DNA of 64,000 nt from Arachnopeziza araneosa (GCA_003988855.1 QYAI01000143.1:1-64000); one strand, 5' to 3'. Shown: positions 1-12,529, counted from the first letter of the stretch. The notes: a model not told the origin generated them from the sequence alone. A program made the numbers and translations.

Positions 1-432
1 TCTGTAGAACCTCCTTTATAGAGAGTCCTACGCACGTGCTCCCGCTAGCGAAATGACGGAAAAATGTCATGCACCCTGGAACCCCACTACACTATCTTTT
101 TTTAGGTGGCATTATTCAAAATGATTTGCCAAAAACACATAATTTTTCAACGTCAATAATGGCATATTATCGTCAAACATCCAACTTTCAACCATTTCCT
201 TAAGTGATTATAGTTTCGCGCCTAAAACTCATTTTCGTATCAAAGTGCACCACTAGAGCATAAATATAGATCTTCCATTTGGGGAACTTAGAGAGCCAAA
301 TAATATTTTGGCTACTGAATTCGACCACGTGCATTCATACTGGTTCACTCTGTCCTTAACCAATCCGAGAAATTATCTTTAGCACGAAATTCTTTATCAA
401 CTTGTTTACTTGCAACCTGAATCCCTCTTACG
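1..432. other. Intergenic, nothing recognised
   Basis: AT-rich sequence at the left edge, downstream of the minus-strand peptidase gene, so part of it is probably that gene's 3' flank. No coding segment or RNA gene seen. Confidence 0.5.
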
Positions 433-1659
433 CTAATAGTGTTGTTGATTGAAATTATTTGGTGTTACTTGACGTTGACCTAGGGCTTTCGTTACCAAAG
501 TTTGGTATCCACCCACAGCTTTAACCAAATCCGAAATCCTCAAAAATTCGTGGTCTGAGTGAGCAACCAAGATGCTTCCAGGGCCATAGAGATACTTCTT
601 GTGGTTACCTTTAAGGCTCGGGATGTCTGTCCCATAGTTAAGTATGGCTGTCTCGAATCCTGAATTCCGTTTTGTTAGATTGATTACACCACAGAGGATC
701 GAGGAACTTGAACCTTCGACGTCATGATCTATCTGAACAGGCCCTATCGCATAAGATGAGAATTCAACCTCTAGCCATGGTGAAGCTTCTACCACCGCCT
801 GTTTTATGAGTTGCTTGATCCGTGTGGGATTATTTATCGCAAGTCTGACCGAAACTGTAGCAGAGGCGTCTGGTGGAATGACATTGGCAGCGACACCACC
901 TCCGATTGTGCCAACATTGAGCGTTGTGGCGCCAAACTCCTCGCTTCCAGGCAACTTGATGCTCTGTAGTTTGGCAAGGCCTTGGACAAGTATGTCAATG
1001 GCATTTCTTCCCAGCTCTGGATAACCCGAGTGGCCAGCTTTGCCTTTGGCAGTAACGTTAAAACCTAAACCACCCTTGTGGCCACGCGCGAGTTTCAATT
1101 CCGTAGGCTCCCCAAATATTACGGTCTCCCATGACAAGCCCAAATCATTGGCGGCCTTCATTCCAGCACCGCCTTTTTCTTCACCAACGACAAACAATAA
1201 CGCTACGTCGCCTTCTTGCACTCTCCGATTTTGGTGAAGAAGCTCTATCGCCGTAATCTGTGCGGCCACACTGCCTTTTGCATCGGCTGAACCGCGACCC
1301 CAAATTTCATCACCTTTCCGTTGATAAGGGAAAAATGGCGGTACGGTGTCGATGTGAGATGTAACAAGGATTCTGGTTTCTCTTGCATCGCCTAGGTATG
1401 CAAGTACATTGTGTCGATTTTCTCCTACTAGTTGAAGCTCTACGGTGAATCCAATATTGTTCAGGTATTCTTGTAGAAATTGGGACACATTCCGTTCAGA
1501 GTCTGTCACCGATGGACGTTCAACTAAGGATTTGTGCAGACTCACAACCGAAGTCTGAATCGCGGCAAGCGAATTGTCGAAAAGATGATGATCATAGCTC
1601 GCCGCCGAGCTAAATGAACAGCTCAGAAGAGCGATAGTCTCTATCCATATAGTCTTCAT
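433..1659 (-). CDS. Secreted M20-family metallopeptidase (ArgE/DapE-like)
   Basis: Single-exon gene, 408 aa, a usual length for this family. Residues 1-20 look like a secretion signal ending SSAAS. The M20 zinc-peptidase pattern is complete: metal/active-site stretch SHIDTVPP (H102, D104), bridging Asp in GRGSADAKG (D126), the general-base pair VVGEEKGG (E160/E161), GEPTE (E184) and a C-terminal VAHSDHEF (H367). A dimerisation-domain segment (KAGHSGYPELGRNA) lies near residues 206-220. Such enzymes cleave amide bonds in N-acyl amino acids or dipeptides; the signal peptide suggests action outside the cell or in the vacuole, and the substrate cannot be read from sequence. It is head-to-head with a permease gene 471 bases away. 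No introns and no damage. Confident of family, not of substrate. Confidence 0.92.
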   Translation of the reverse strand: MKTIWIETIALLSCSFSSAASYDHHLFDNSLAAIQTSVVSLHKSLVERPSVTDSERNVSQFLQEYLNNIGFTVELQLVGENRHNVLAYLGDARETRILVTSHIDTVPPFFPYQRKGDEIWGRGSADAKGSVAAQITAIELLHQNRRVQEGDVALLFVVGEEKGGAGMKAANDLGLSWETVIFGEPTELKLARGHKGGLGFNVTAKGKAGHSGYPELGRNAIDILVQGLAKLQSIKLPGSEEFGATTLNVGTIGGGVAANVIPPDASATVSVRLAINNPTRIKQLIKQAVVEASPWLEVEFSSYAIGPVQIDHDVEGSSSSILCGVINLTKRNSGFETAILNYGTDIPSLKGNHKKYLYGPGSILVAHSDHEFLRISDLVKAVGGYQTLVTKALGQRQVTPNNFNQQHY

Positions 1660-2130
1660 GGCGAGGTTTTTTTTTTATTCATGTAGCAACTGAAAGAGCT
1701 AGTAACGCGACTGCAGCATTGTTGTGAAGCGTTTCAAATTATTCCCGATGGCGCATCTGGCTGCATGGCTCGCGTGCTCGACCAATTTCCTTGTATCTCG
1801 CTGGTCGCTCGCATCGCAGGTATTTGTGTGACGAAACTTTTACTCACGAAATGTGATTCCAAGGATCAGCGCTATCACGAGAGTATTGCGTGCTATAAGC
1901 TAATTAACGCGACTACGAAACGGGAATGGATCGGCCAGTCTTGATGATCCTCAGTCACACAAAGTTGGGGAAAAGCAATTGTGAGACTGTTATACATATA
2001 TCTGGGAACTGTACGACGCGATTGCTGAATGCTGGTTCTGCGCAGGGTTTGAGACAGTATATGTTTGTCGCATCTTGGCCAGGATTTTGATTGTCCCCTT
2101 GAAAATCGGTAGACCCTGCTATTTACTACA
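1660..2130. promoter_or_regulatory. Divergent promoter region between peptidase and permease
   Basis: A 471-base gap separates the two start codons of the divergent genes, so it must carry both promoters. A short T/A run sits just upstream of the peptidase ATG. I could not define a specific regulator site. Confidence 0.5.
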
Positions 2131-4281
2131 ATGTCATCCACCGGCGTTGAACGCAGCCCTGTAACGAGTTCGACTGAGAAAGAGACCTTCGTGGCCTCTG
2201 CCAAATCCCCAGACTCGCCACTTCAATCCAACCATTTGCATTTCGTGTCACGGGGCGACCCATTAACTACGGACGATGGTTCCACGGACGACCAAATTGT
2301 CGGCTATGACAGTTCTCTCATGAAGGATCGAACGCTATTGACCAGCGCTGAGGAGAAAAAGCTCTTGAGACGAATAGACTGGCACTTGTTACCGCTCTTG
2401 GCTGCCATGTATATGATCAAGACAATTGATGCGGCAAATGTATGTCAACTATGGAATAGTCTTACCAACTTCAGTATATCGCGACTTACACAGTATAAAC
2501 TGTAACAGGTGTCCAACGCTCGCATCATGGATAGAGGCACCAAGAGAAATATATTAACTGAGCTTCACATTACGTCGAATCAATATAATTTGGTCACCGT
2601 TTGCTACTATGTACAGTTCAACTTCGGTTCCCGTCTTGTTTGTTTTGGCTCGCTAATTTTTTGAAAGATCCCGTATATCGTTGCCGAAGCTCCTTTCAAT
2701 TTATTGGTAAAATACGTTAAACCATCAGTATGGCAAGCTAGGGTCATGGTAACTTACCTTCTCTTCTGATGCAGACTAAACTGATTTTCCCCCTTTAGAT
2801 ATCTTGGGGCATAGTCTTGATTTGCCACGCAGCCGTCAAGAATGCTGGAGGCCTTTACACTGTCCGCGCTCTCTTGGGCCTCTTTGTAAGCACGTTGTCG
2901 TTTCTGCTTGTGGTTTTCAGTAACTGAACACTGGTTTTCAGGAAGCTGGGCTATGGCCAGGGATTCTCCTTCACCTTTGTTACTGGTATCGACCGGACGA
3001 GCTTCCCAAGCGTATAGTTCTAGTCACCGTCTTCGGAACATTTAGTGGTGTGATAAGCGGAGTCCTCGCTTTCGCTTTCAATGGTGTACATGCTAGAGGT
3101 TTGTCAGGTTGGAAATGGTGTGTAGCGAATTCATTTCTCCTGTGATTACAATTGGAACTCATGCTGATATCGGCTTCGAGGCTTATACTGACCGAAGGAG
3201 TTTTCACGGTTCTGCTCGGCCTTGCGGTATTCTTTTTCCTTCCAAACTGTAAGAGAAATAAATAAATTTCAAACGTATAGATAAGGTTTACTGACTTTGA
3301 TCAACAGTCCCCGCAGACGTGAAATGGCTGTCCAAAAAGGAGCAAGCTTTCGTACAGGCTAGGCTGCCTATTCAATCTCCTCGAGACAGCGAGAAGCACT
3401 TTGATGGGAAACAATTCATACGAACTTTGAAAGACTACAGAGTGTGGCTCTTTCTCAGTGTGTGGAGTTTCTATACCATTGGTAGAAACCCGTCTCGCGA
3501 TAATTTCTAGTTTTGGTGTAACTTTGATTTTCATAGGAACCACTGGACTCACTTTCTATCAGCCCACAGTCGTCGCGAACCTGGGGTTTACGTAAGTTTC
3601 CTTGTCTCGCTTTCTTCTCTTCCCAATAGATCACTAAATATTTCTCAGGAGTATCGGCAAGGCTCAGCTACTTAACATTCCGCCTGCTGTGTTGTCGAGC
3701 GCTTTGATTATCTCCTGTGCTTGGCTTGCTAACACCGGGAGAGTTCCGATGCCATTGATACCACTGTCTTACATGATCGTCATAGAAGCATGTTATGTGG
3801 TTGAGTATGTGTATCCAAATACTGGAGGTGTATACGCAGCGACGACACTTGCTGGCGGCTTCTCTACAGCCTGGTATGCATATCGTCTTATCCTACATAC
3901 GATTTTTTGTAATTTTCTAACAAGAGCCACAGGTATACTATGATGTGGCCATGGCGAATCCAGACCACAGAAGGAGCCACGGGATCCGCTTTCGCCATTG
4001 CTTTCGCCAATAGTTATGGCCAAATCGGAGGTGCTGTGGGCCCGCAGCTGTTCAACTCAAGATTTGCACCGCATTACACAACATCTTTTGCTATTGCAAT
4101 GGGTTTTGTAGGTATGGCTATTGTTATGGCAAGCATTACCTGGATTGTTACTGCTAGAGTAGATATCGAGACGCGGAAAATCAGAAGGATTAGAATTGCT
4201 GCGGGGAAGCGAAATCAAGCTGTCTTGGACGATGTCGACATTCATGCTACAGAGAAAGGATGGAAGCGCCGAATTGTTTGA
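2131..4281 (+). CDS. MFS transporter, ACS/allantoate permease (Dal5/Tna1-like) family
   Basis: Ten exons: 2131-2439, 2509-2610, 2668-2748, 2799-2885, 2942-3117, 3181-3248, 3308-3481, 3537-3591, 3649-3873, 3933-4281. All junctions are GT-AG, and joining them gives 1626 nt (541 aa) with no stop, within the family's usual 480-550 aa. The N-terminal cytosolic tail ends in the family hallmark KLLRRIDWHLLPLL, followed by TM1, then NARIMD and IPYIVAEAPFNLL. The mid-loop GWKWLILTEGVFTVLLG and the late motif FANSYGQIGGAVGPQLF also match. Relatives import anionic substrates such as allantoate, nicotinate, pantothenate or dipeptides. Pairing with the divergent peptidase suggests uptake of a cleavage product, which is inference. 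The gene looks functional. Confidence 0.93.
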
Positions 4282-5265
4282 ATACAACTGTGATTGTGAA
4301 TGGTCATTTTAAGTAGTGAAAGGGGATTGGAGCATTGATCTTCACTACAATTGTGTGGAAGATACTCTTACTGAGAAGGTGTGTAGTTCATCGAGATAGG
4401 TCATGGAAATCGAAGTCATTGCTTAACTTCTCACATCAGTTATGGATATATTCAAGCAATTTCTATATAGGATCAATATCAAGGCAGGTTGAAGACTGAA
4501 TAGAGAAGGAGAGACAAATCTTTCAAAGCATCTCCTCCATAATTTCAACATTCTGATCCATGATAGACTAAAACTCCTTGGTTGATCTTGATTTCCTAGT
4601 TTAGATCCATAGTACCTACTACTCCACTCAATTTTTTTTTTAAAGATTTTTAGATCAAAGACTACCAGGTTGCGAATTTTAAATTGATAAACTCAACGAT
4701 TCAATCAGCTCGCTGACGATAAATCTGATTCTGGTCACATCTTGCTGCTGCCAAGTACGATGGTGTATTGTGACACGACTGAGAAGAGAAGCAATTGCAC
4801 ATGGTTTAGGTAAGGAAGAATCATGAAAAGATATTGAAAAAACCATTGATACAAAAGCTGTTGAATGGTCACTTCATTCATTTGATTGCAGATGAGTTTT
4901 TAAATTGCAGTGGATAAATAAAGTACCGAGTAAAAGTCGACGAAACGGGAGAACTATGTGCCTCTCTATCCAAGCCAAGATAATCAAGCAGACCCTTTAA
5001 AACACCGAAAGCCATTCCCATATCTCCCTAGCAATCTGTACTTGTTCTTTTCAATTCTCTTCGCCTTTAACATGCCGGATCCGGACCCAGGGCAGGAGCG
5101 CCTGCTTGTGGCAGCGCCATGAAATAACCCCAACCCTGTCATCTGATTAGCATGATGAAGTTCAGATCTCAACATTGGAGTTCCAGAGTTAGGGGATGTC
5201 TCGAGAACAGAGGTAAATCTCGCACGCTTTGTCGTTCATCTCAGCCCCCGAGACAGCTCTGAGAT
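4282..5265. other. Intergenic, possible alternative 3' exon of next gene
   Basis: Convergent gap. On the minus strand, 4984-5195 stays open and could serve as an alternative last exon of the neighbouring gene (see 5266-6073), but it resembles nothing known. Otherwise nothing seen. Confidence 0.3.
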
Positions 5266-6073
5266 CTAGAGCTCATGCGTGATGAGATATAGTTTGAAGA
5301 GAAAGAGCCTTACATGAGCAATGATGTTCTCATCACTGATTGTCCCAAAGGACCCGTCGGCAAATCCACTCGTGCAGACATTGACAACTGATATCGTACC
5401 CTTGCAGTCTTTGGTCCAAATACTCTGATCCTGAGACATCTCAACACAAGCATCGAAGAGAAGAGCGCCAGGATTGTCTGTTGTGGTATAGGCCCCGCCT
5501 TTGATATTAGGCTCGCCAGGGAAAGGGTATGTCTTTTTGTTTGTTGCTTCGTAATTGAGGGTAATATCCGGAACTCGCCCTTGGGGGTCCGAGATCACGA
5601 TATCACTAGTCAAGAATGTTAGAGTGAATTCTGATTTTGTGGGACGATCGTTTCTACTTACGTGCCGGTTGGCGCGTTGAGCCATGACCCAAGTAGACTT
5701 TCCTGATCTCCGCCTATGTACCACAACATTAGTTTTCATAAACAATGACACAACTTCACACCCGTTGAAGAACTTACATTTGAGCCAAGCATTCGAGTTG
5801 ATGACGCTTTGATCCACGCTACCAGGGATAGCTGTAAGGTAAAATATGCAAACGTTTTTTAACGTCGTTTTATTATAAATATCCGAGATTTGACCCTGGA
5901 GTAAATCCTATTTATGTGTTAGTTATTTCAATAATCCATAGTTAATAAGAACTGGCGAAGATGATAAAGAGTATCTTCATACGTACCACTGTATTTGCAC
6001 CGAAAACTTGGCCGAGAGCCCCAAAAAGACCTTTGAGGATGGCGTTCGCAAGTTCTTCGACTAATTCAGCCAT
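5266..6073 (-). CDS. Unrecognised intron-rich small protein
   Basis: Four exons on the minus strand (5987-6073, 5778-5907, 5662-5713, 5266-5605) join in phase from an ATG at 6073 with GT-AG introns, giving about 203 aa. It begins MAELVEELANAILKGLFGAL with no signal peptide. The body is hydrophilic, with TDIVISDPQGRVPDITLNYE and several cysteines (CGDQ, FDACVE, KDCKGT, NVCTSG). A strong donor (GTAAGG) at 5313 would end exon 4 after 187 codons and require another exon further left, so the C-terminus is uncertain. I do not recognise the family. The consistent intron phase argues that it is a real gene. Confidence 0.6.
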
Positions 6074-7520
6074 TTTGTGTTGTAAAAGAAGAGCGAAGCT
6101 GAGATGAATAGATGTAAAGTCTAGCTAAAGTGTTGTCAGGCTTTTTGAAGATGGTTGTTTGTTCAGGTAATGAGATCAGTGCAGTGATTGAGTAGAGCTA
6201 CAGGATAGGCAGAAAAGTAGAGATACTTATACATTTTCAATTTTGAATTGTCTTGGCAAATTCAGCCATGTAGTGAATAGTGAGCATGAGATACTTTCCG
6301 TAGCAACCTCTAAAAAGATTCCTAGAGGATCTAGAGGATTACGGCGCTTCGGACTGCACCGACCTGCGCCTTGCATACCATAACAAGCAATGATTGAAAT
6401 AGAATCGTTGCTCTCAGGTACCACTTTTACGTTAAAATCGTTAAGAAAGTGTAAAGGCCAAGACCTTTTCGTTCCTTCAGCTACGCCTCAAATGCGTTAG
6501 TCGCTAAGCACTCCTTGGACCTATCAATTCGGCTCGCCTCGGAAAGTTTTTGTTTTTGCCTATTACTTTGATACAATCTGCGCCACTACGTGCCGCCTCC
6601 ACGCGCTGCGCTTTCCGTCATCCGTTTCATCTCTTCATGTGCCTCCTCCTTGCAGTTCCCCGGAATAGTAATGCCCTAAGCGAGGCGCAAAAATCTACCC
6701 AAGCTGGTTACCAATGTTCGCTAAACTGTGGGACTGAAGCACTAGTCACGTGATAGTAAGCACGAGGCGTCGAAATGGGCCTCGAGAGCAATCCTTGAAC
6801 CGGCCTCTAATTTTAGCTAGTGGCAGGTGCGGATAACCAAAGACTCGAAATAAGTCCCTAGCTCAATGACCATTCTTTCCCCTCATTCTCTCCTCCGCCT
6901 CACCTCCGCCGACCTTTGCCTCACCTATACTTACCTAGGTACCTGAATATCGATAAATCACCCAAGCTCACCTTCCCAGACAGGGAGGTCCAGGTTGCAA
7001 AAATTGTGGAGCAAAGCCCTCGCAAAATAGAGGTCAACACCTCAAGTTTTTCCGGTGTCCCGTTCGGTGTTCACTCAAGATACCAAGGTATAAAAAACAC
7101 TCAAAAACAGCAAGACAAAGCTATTCAATTATAACTATAGCATCATGAATTGCAAAAAGCTTTTCCGCGGGAGCAATTTGAAGAGTATTTGAAGATGATG
7201 TGGCGTGTAGTTGACTCGAGCAGCCGAATAGAAAGAACAGTGACCATCGAATGACCGAATAATCAACTAGATTGATAGTAGAAGAATAGCAACATAATCC
7301 AAGCTTGCTAATTCAAGGATTAATGCAGACTAGAGAATGGGGTGGGACAGCGTGAGTCTTTCGCCTTTATTTAATGGCGTGCGAGATTTATTCTGCAAAT
7401 ATAATGTTATTATTCTTTCATGACTTCGCTATCATCGACGACTTTATTAATTCTAGCATTGCCAATCTCCTGGTTGACTTTGCAAACGCAATTGATGTTT
7501 CCTTTTCATGAAAGCATCCT
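6074..7520. other. Intergenic, nothing recognised
   Basis: About 1.4 kb holding the promoter of the minus-strand gene at 5266-6073 and the 3' flank of the carbonic anhydrase gene. Only short, unconvincing ORFs occur on either strand. Confidence 0.5.
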
Positions 7521-8205
7521 TTACTCAACTTGAGATAGGAGACCAGTCTCGATATCAAACTTCAGACCCAGGATCTGGGTTTCCTTGTTGATCAACGGAG
7601 AGTTTCGTAGAAAAGCTACATCATCAATGATGCTCTGTTCAATACTGCAAAATATCAGCAACAGTTCAAAGTCTGCTCACTTCTCGCAAACTCACTCAAG
7701 AATCTCGCCAAATGTCATTTTATCAATGTTCTCCTTCTCCTCAGGTGCGACCTGAGTTAAGGCACCCCTGACTTTAGCATTAGTAATATGTGTCAGACCA
7801 CAATCCGTGTGATGTACGACAGCGATGACACCCAGGACGCTAACAGTCTGCAGTACACTCAATGTACGGAGTTCATCGGAGACGCGGCCACCAGCATTGG
7901 TGATGAAAATGGGTCCTGTTTCTGATAAGCTAAGCTTCGAGATCAATAGAAGTGGTTGCATACTCAACGGGGGCTCGGTGCCGAAGATCTTGTATGGTTG
8001 TAGACGAGGATCACAACAGATTACTAGTCTTGTTAGTCTGAGTATTTTCAGAAGAACATTTAATTAACTCACTGACGATGACACTTTTCTCGGCTGAAGC
8101 GGCGGACTTGGCTAGTTCCATGATACTTGGAGGAGCTTGATAATTCTCTGTGAGTTTTTGGTTGCGAGACAACATCTCAGCGAGAGGCCCGGTAATGTTA
8201 ACCAT
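7521..8205 (-). CDS. Beta-class carbonic anhydrase
   Basis: Four exons (8073-8205, 7964-8023, 7696-7915, 7521-7644) join in phase to 178 aa, short as in small fungal beta-CAs. The catalytic set is present: zinc Cys47 with the Asp49/Arg51 dyad in ICCDPRLQ, the NAGGRVSDELR segment (71-81), and zinc ligands His100/Cys103 in VVHHTDCGLTH. The C-terminal exon encodes IEQSIIDDVAFLRNSPLI and KFDIETGLL, typical of this clade. The enzyme would interconvert CO2 and bicarbonate in the cytosol; no targeting signal is visible. The start at 8205 (MVNITGPL) was chosen over an upstream in-frame extension because the family motif spacing fits it. Confidence 0.92.
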
Positions 8206-10309
8206 TTTTGCTATATAGCGTAATTTAGGAGATATCTTGACAAAGTCTGGTATCGTGTGATTATATTTCGGTCGAGTTTGAAGTGATGGTCGAGTTGTTG
8301 GAAGTAAGATGGTGGAGCATACATTCAACAACTCAGCAGAGAATCAACTGTCTTTATAGATTTCGACTCTCAAATCTGCCTGCCGATAATAGGTATCTTA
8401 ATAATCGCGGCCTCTAAATCCTACCGACATCTATGACCTCGTCGTACATTGTCCTATGATACCGCCGATGTACTGTTCTGTTATCGCCGTAGCATTAACT
8501 TATCATTCCGCCAACCAACAACCCCACATTTCCCAACTGCCTAGGATTATGGTAGGTAAATCCAACGACTTGGAGTTTACCCGAGCAACGGGCTTATTCT
8601 GTCTGCAAATAATTGCAAAACAATTCAGCTCGGATATCTATTTGCGAATCATATGTGAGTATTCTCGGTCATGCAGATATGACGCCCTGCTTTCGGAATG
8701 GTCGCTTGGATGACAAATGTTTCACGACCTCGGTCATCGCTCGGTGGGGTTGGTCTAGCTTTTAATTTAAACCTTATCAACTTAGCTAGTAAGAATAATT
8801 TCATTTTGATTCTAATGATTGAGCTCATAAAGCTGGCCGACGGCCGATTACTGAGAAGCCTGCATCAGAATCTCAATGTGCGCAGATGACAAAGGTAAAT
8901 CGACCGATTTCCGGATTAGGAGAAAAACGGGAAGCTAAGGAGACCCCAGAGCGGCTCGGTTACAATCGTTTACCTATTTGTCAATGAAGCGAGAGCAGCT
9001 TATTCTCAAAGCTAGAGGTTACGCAAGCCTCCGTCTAGAAACCCGCACCCATAGCTTCGGAATCAACCTCCAGAAGCGAGGATCCTCTTAATACTCCCCT
9101 TGATGTTACCTGCTAGCAGAACCAAGAAATATTGCGCATAAAAGCGCTTTCTGTATCTAAAGTGCCCTCGGAGCTCCGACAAATTATGAGCAGCCACAAT
9201 TACTCGTAGCACAGCATAAATCAACTGATATAAGAGCGGTTGGAAGAAGGAAGGCTCGAATTTACCTTAAACCAACCATAATAACATTCTCTTTGAATAG
9301 AATGACTTGTGTGATGAAAAAAGCTTGTAAAGAGCGGAAAGGGCATCTATCTCAGAACTGCGCCGAGTTCAGACGACATTGAGGTTTTTGGTGATATCTT
9401 ATGTTCTTGAATCCGACCCCATCACATTGTGCTCATTCTAATTGATTGTACTCTTTGGGATGTTTATTTTGGACTCTGGAATGGGTTTGGGAGGTTGTGG
9501 GATTTTAGTGTTTGCGAATCCACCCTGAGCCGACCCAACCAAGTTTGATAGAAGATTCAGGATGTGGAAACGAAAGATATAATAGCAGTCTAGTCGCACC
9601 AGATGATCACCCAAGGCATGCAATACGAGCATCGTCAATAATCAATCAGGTTAAATAGAAATTATGAAAAACATTCTAGGTTTAGAAGAGCGTGACTGGG
9701 CTGCGTGACTGCTTCGGCCCAATCTTCTTCCCTTCAGCATTCCCGCATCTTCATACCGCAACAGCTAAACCAGCGTGATTTCTTGCAGAGGCAAATGTTC
9801 CCAGAACTTTTTTTCCCCTAAAATCAAAGTAAACGATGTGTTTGTAGGTACTAGCATCAACTTAACTCAGTAGAAGTGCGCGTCGCCTGAGAGTTCGTAC
9901 GCTTGAAGTGCATAAACCGGGCTTTCCATTCCAATTTGTTTTAATAATAGTCGTGGCTATTCCAGGCGCCATTCGTGATCCGCTCCGTTTCAAGTTTACC
10001 TTATATTTCTCTTTTCCGAAACTCTGCAACGTCCTAAAAATCGGAAATCTTTTTAGCCAATAGGCTAAGTTTCACATACTCGCCTAGATTGCAAAATTTA
10101 TACAATTTCGATCATGCATCGTTTCTCTCCCCCATTTTCGTCAAATGAAATGCACTCTTCTTCCTGGCTCTGCAGAGACAGCCTCTCCGAAGCCATTCCG
10201 AGCTTCAAACAATCCTCAAACCAAAGATTAAGTACTCCTAGTCTTCACAGCTTGAGTACGCAGTTCAATAAGGTTGAATTGGTTATCTTTTGCTGCATAG
10301 CAACCATGT
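8206..10309. other. Gene-poor 2.1 kb, nothing recognised
   Basis: AT-rich sequence with only small scattered ORFs on both strands and no domain motif. It contains the promoter of the carbonic anhydrase gene at its left end and the 3' flank of the oxidase gene at its right end. Confidence 0.5.
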
Positions 10310-12095
10310 TCATTTGTCGTCTTCTCCAATTCCAAGTTTCAGGCCACCTATACAACCGTTCTGAAACAACCCTTCAGGATCGTACTTCCTACTGACACCT
10401 TTTAGAAATTTAAAATTCTCCTCTCCATAACCCTCAAAGGGTTTCTGCCACGTCGCACAATAATTGAAAAACCGAAACCGATGTCCCGTCCCATTAGCCT
10501 CTGCAACTTCATTCATCTTCTCGATCGCCCTGCGGGTCATCTTCTTCACGAGCTCGTCATCCACGTCTTCGTCCCAATTCACCGTGAAGCTGACCATAAC
10601 GAGCGACTTATCGTCGCCTTCGTTCAAACCTAGTGGATTCGGATCTCCCATGCCTGCCCATCCCGGTAGCAGAGGCTGCAGGACCAGCGTCCAGACCAAG
10701 CCTTTGCAACGACGGAGAGAGCTGATTGCATCAAGGTAGGCAGTATGTACTCCCTTGAGTGTGGTAGGGTCATTCTTGATAGTAGTTGTTGCAAAGACTT
10801 GGCGTCTTCCTGGAGGGTTGAGCGAGCTCATTTCGTTAGCAGCATCGGTTAGGGTTCGAACCTTACAGGTACTCCAAACACGCCAAAGCGATGCGAAAGG
10901 AGAAGTTTTCCAATAGACAGGCCATTTCTTCGCTGTCTCTGGCTGCTTAGTATAAGCTAGACTCACAGAAATGACCTGTATGCCGATTTGTTGGACATAT
11001 GAAAAGCAAGCGATCGGCCCAGCAGCGTAAATGTCGTGTGTAGAGCTGGAATCGCTCGTAATCTCCCTTTTAACAGATTCATGGAATGCCGCCAGGACTT
11101 TGGTAGCTTGGGAGGGGAGCATATAGAGAAAGCCGGCCCATATCTTGGTGGAGGGAAAGCTGCGGACTGCGAAATGTGTGACTATGCCAAAATTGTTGGA
11201 ACCTCCTTTAAGGGCGCGCCAGAGGTCAGAATTGTGGGATGCAGACGCTGTGGTGGCTTCGCCAGAGGCGAGGACGACTTGGTAACTGATGACGTTGGAA
11301 CAGACAAGGCCGAAGCGGGGGGTAAAGAAGGATATACCGCCTATTTTGTACCTGTGTCAATTTTGGGAAAGAAACAGGAAATCGCTGGTGAGGCTTCCAA
11401 AGGGGAGAGAGAAGGGAGGGTGTGTTCTTACCTCCCAATGTGAGGCCGCCCACTCCAACTTCAGCATTCCTGCCTCCAATAACAGCGAGACCCTTCTTGT
11501 CTAGATACTCATAGACATTTCTCCATTTGGCACCAGCTCCAAGGACCACACTGGATCCATCGTCCGAGGGAGTCACTTCAGAAAAGAGACTAAGGTCAAT
11601 CAAAACCCCTCCATTAATACTCGCGGCGTGAGGAACAGGAGAATGACCACCACTCCGAACAGCAAATAAGCCTTGGGATTGTTTCTGATCAGCACTGTTT
11701 TGTCGCTCGTTATACTCACTCTTGAGAATAGTTACGGCTGCGCAGAGCTGCTGAACGTCCTTGGGCCGAACAACACACGCAGGTACCGCTTCGGTTTCTT
11801 GCTTGGCCCAATATGCATTCAATGAAAGGTTGAAAGCCGCAATATCATGTGGAAGGATGATACTTCTAGGCAATGCTGCGAGAAGGCGCTTACTTAACAA
11901 GGTGAGCTCTGGGGCTGGAAAGCTGCTCTGGGGAGCTTGCGTGGTCCGTGCGGACGAGGGTCGTAAACGCCGCAAAAAGAAGATGGAGATGAGGATGAGG
12001 AGGATTGTTACCGCAGATGCAGAAAACAGCTGAGCTGACATTGTGGTGAGTTTTTTGATTGAACCGGGTGAGAAGAGCAAGTTGAAGAGCTTCAA
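10310..12095 (-). CDS. FAD-linked oxidase of the berberine-bridge-enzyme (BBE-like) type
   Basis: Two exons (11432-12095 and 10310-11340) join at LGG|GISF to give up to 564 aa. An alternative Met19 (MSAQLF) may be the true start. A hydrophobic stretch at about residues 28-41 followed by RRLRPS looks like an uncleaved signal anchor. The FAD_binding_4 domain carries RSGGHS, whose His151 is the expected covalent flavin ligand. At the place of the second, cysteinyl flavin link the sequence is GGRNAEVGVGG, without Cys, so only single covalent attachment is predicted. GGSNNFGIVTHF follows, and the BBE C-terminal domain is intact (FFNYCATWQKPFEGYGEEN ... KYDPEGLFQ). The substrate is unknown; relatives oxidise sugars, alkaloids or secondary metabolites. 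No other biosynthetic gene flanks it. Confidence 0.9.
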
Positions 12096-12529
12096 TCAAC
12101 CCTCTCAGCCTAGAGCAAGCTTTGTACGTACATACCTAGGCACTCAAGTAAGTTAAGCCGAGACTTTTCCAGAAATGGGTGCGCGGGTCTCAAGGAGGCA
12201 TTGCATTTTAATAAGTATTGCGTTATCAATTGAGTCTTTTTAGGTTACACCAAACTTGATTTACAAGTTCCCGACCTTGAAACGTCTCCAGGAGCGAACC
12301 AAAGTGAGCCTTAAGACCCAGCACGTGATACAAACGTGATCTACAAGTTCTCTCGTACAATCAGCTCAAGCTATTTCACCAACCTCAGGGAGTCTAGTAG
12401 GAAATTTCAGAGTGTTTTAGGAGTAAAATAGGACCAGGAACATCAACTTCAGAGCGCTACCTAGCCTCTATCATATTGTCCCGAGTTCCGAGTGCGAGAT
12501 AGTCCAGATACAGATATAACGCCTTCAAG
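12096..12529. other. Intergenic, nothing recognised
   Basis: Upstream region of the oxidase gene and 3' flank of the NLR relic. No coding or RNA signal seen. Confidence 0.4.
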
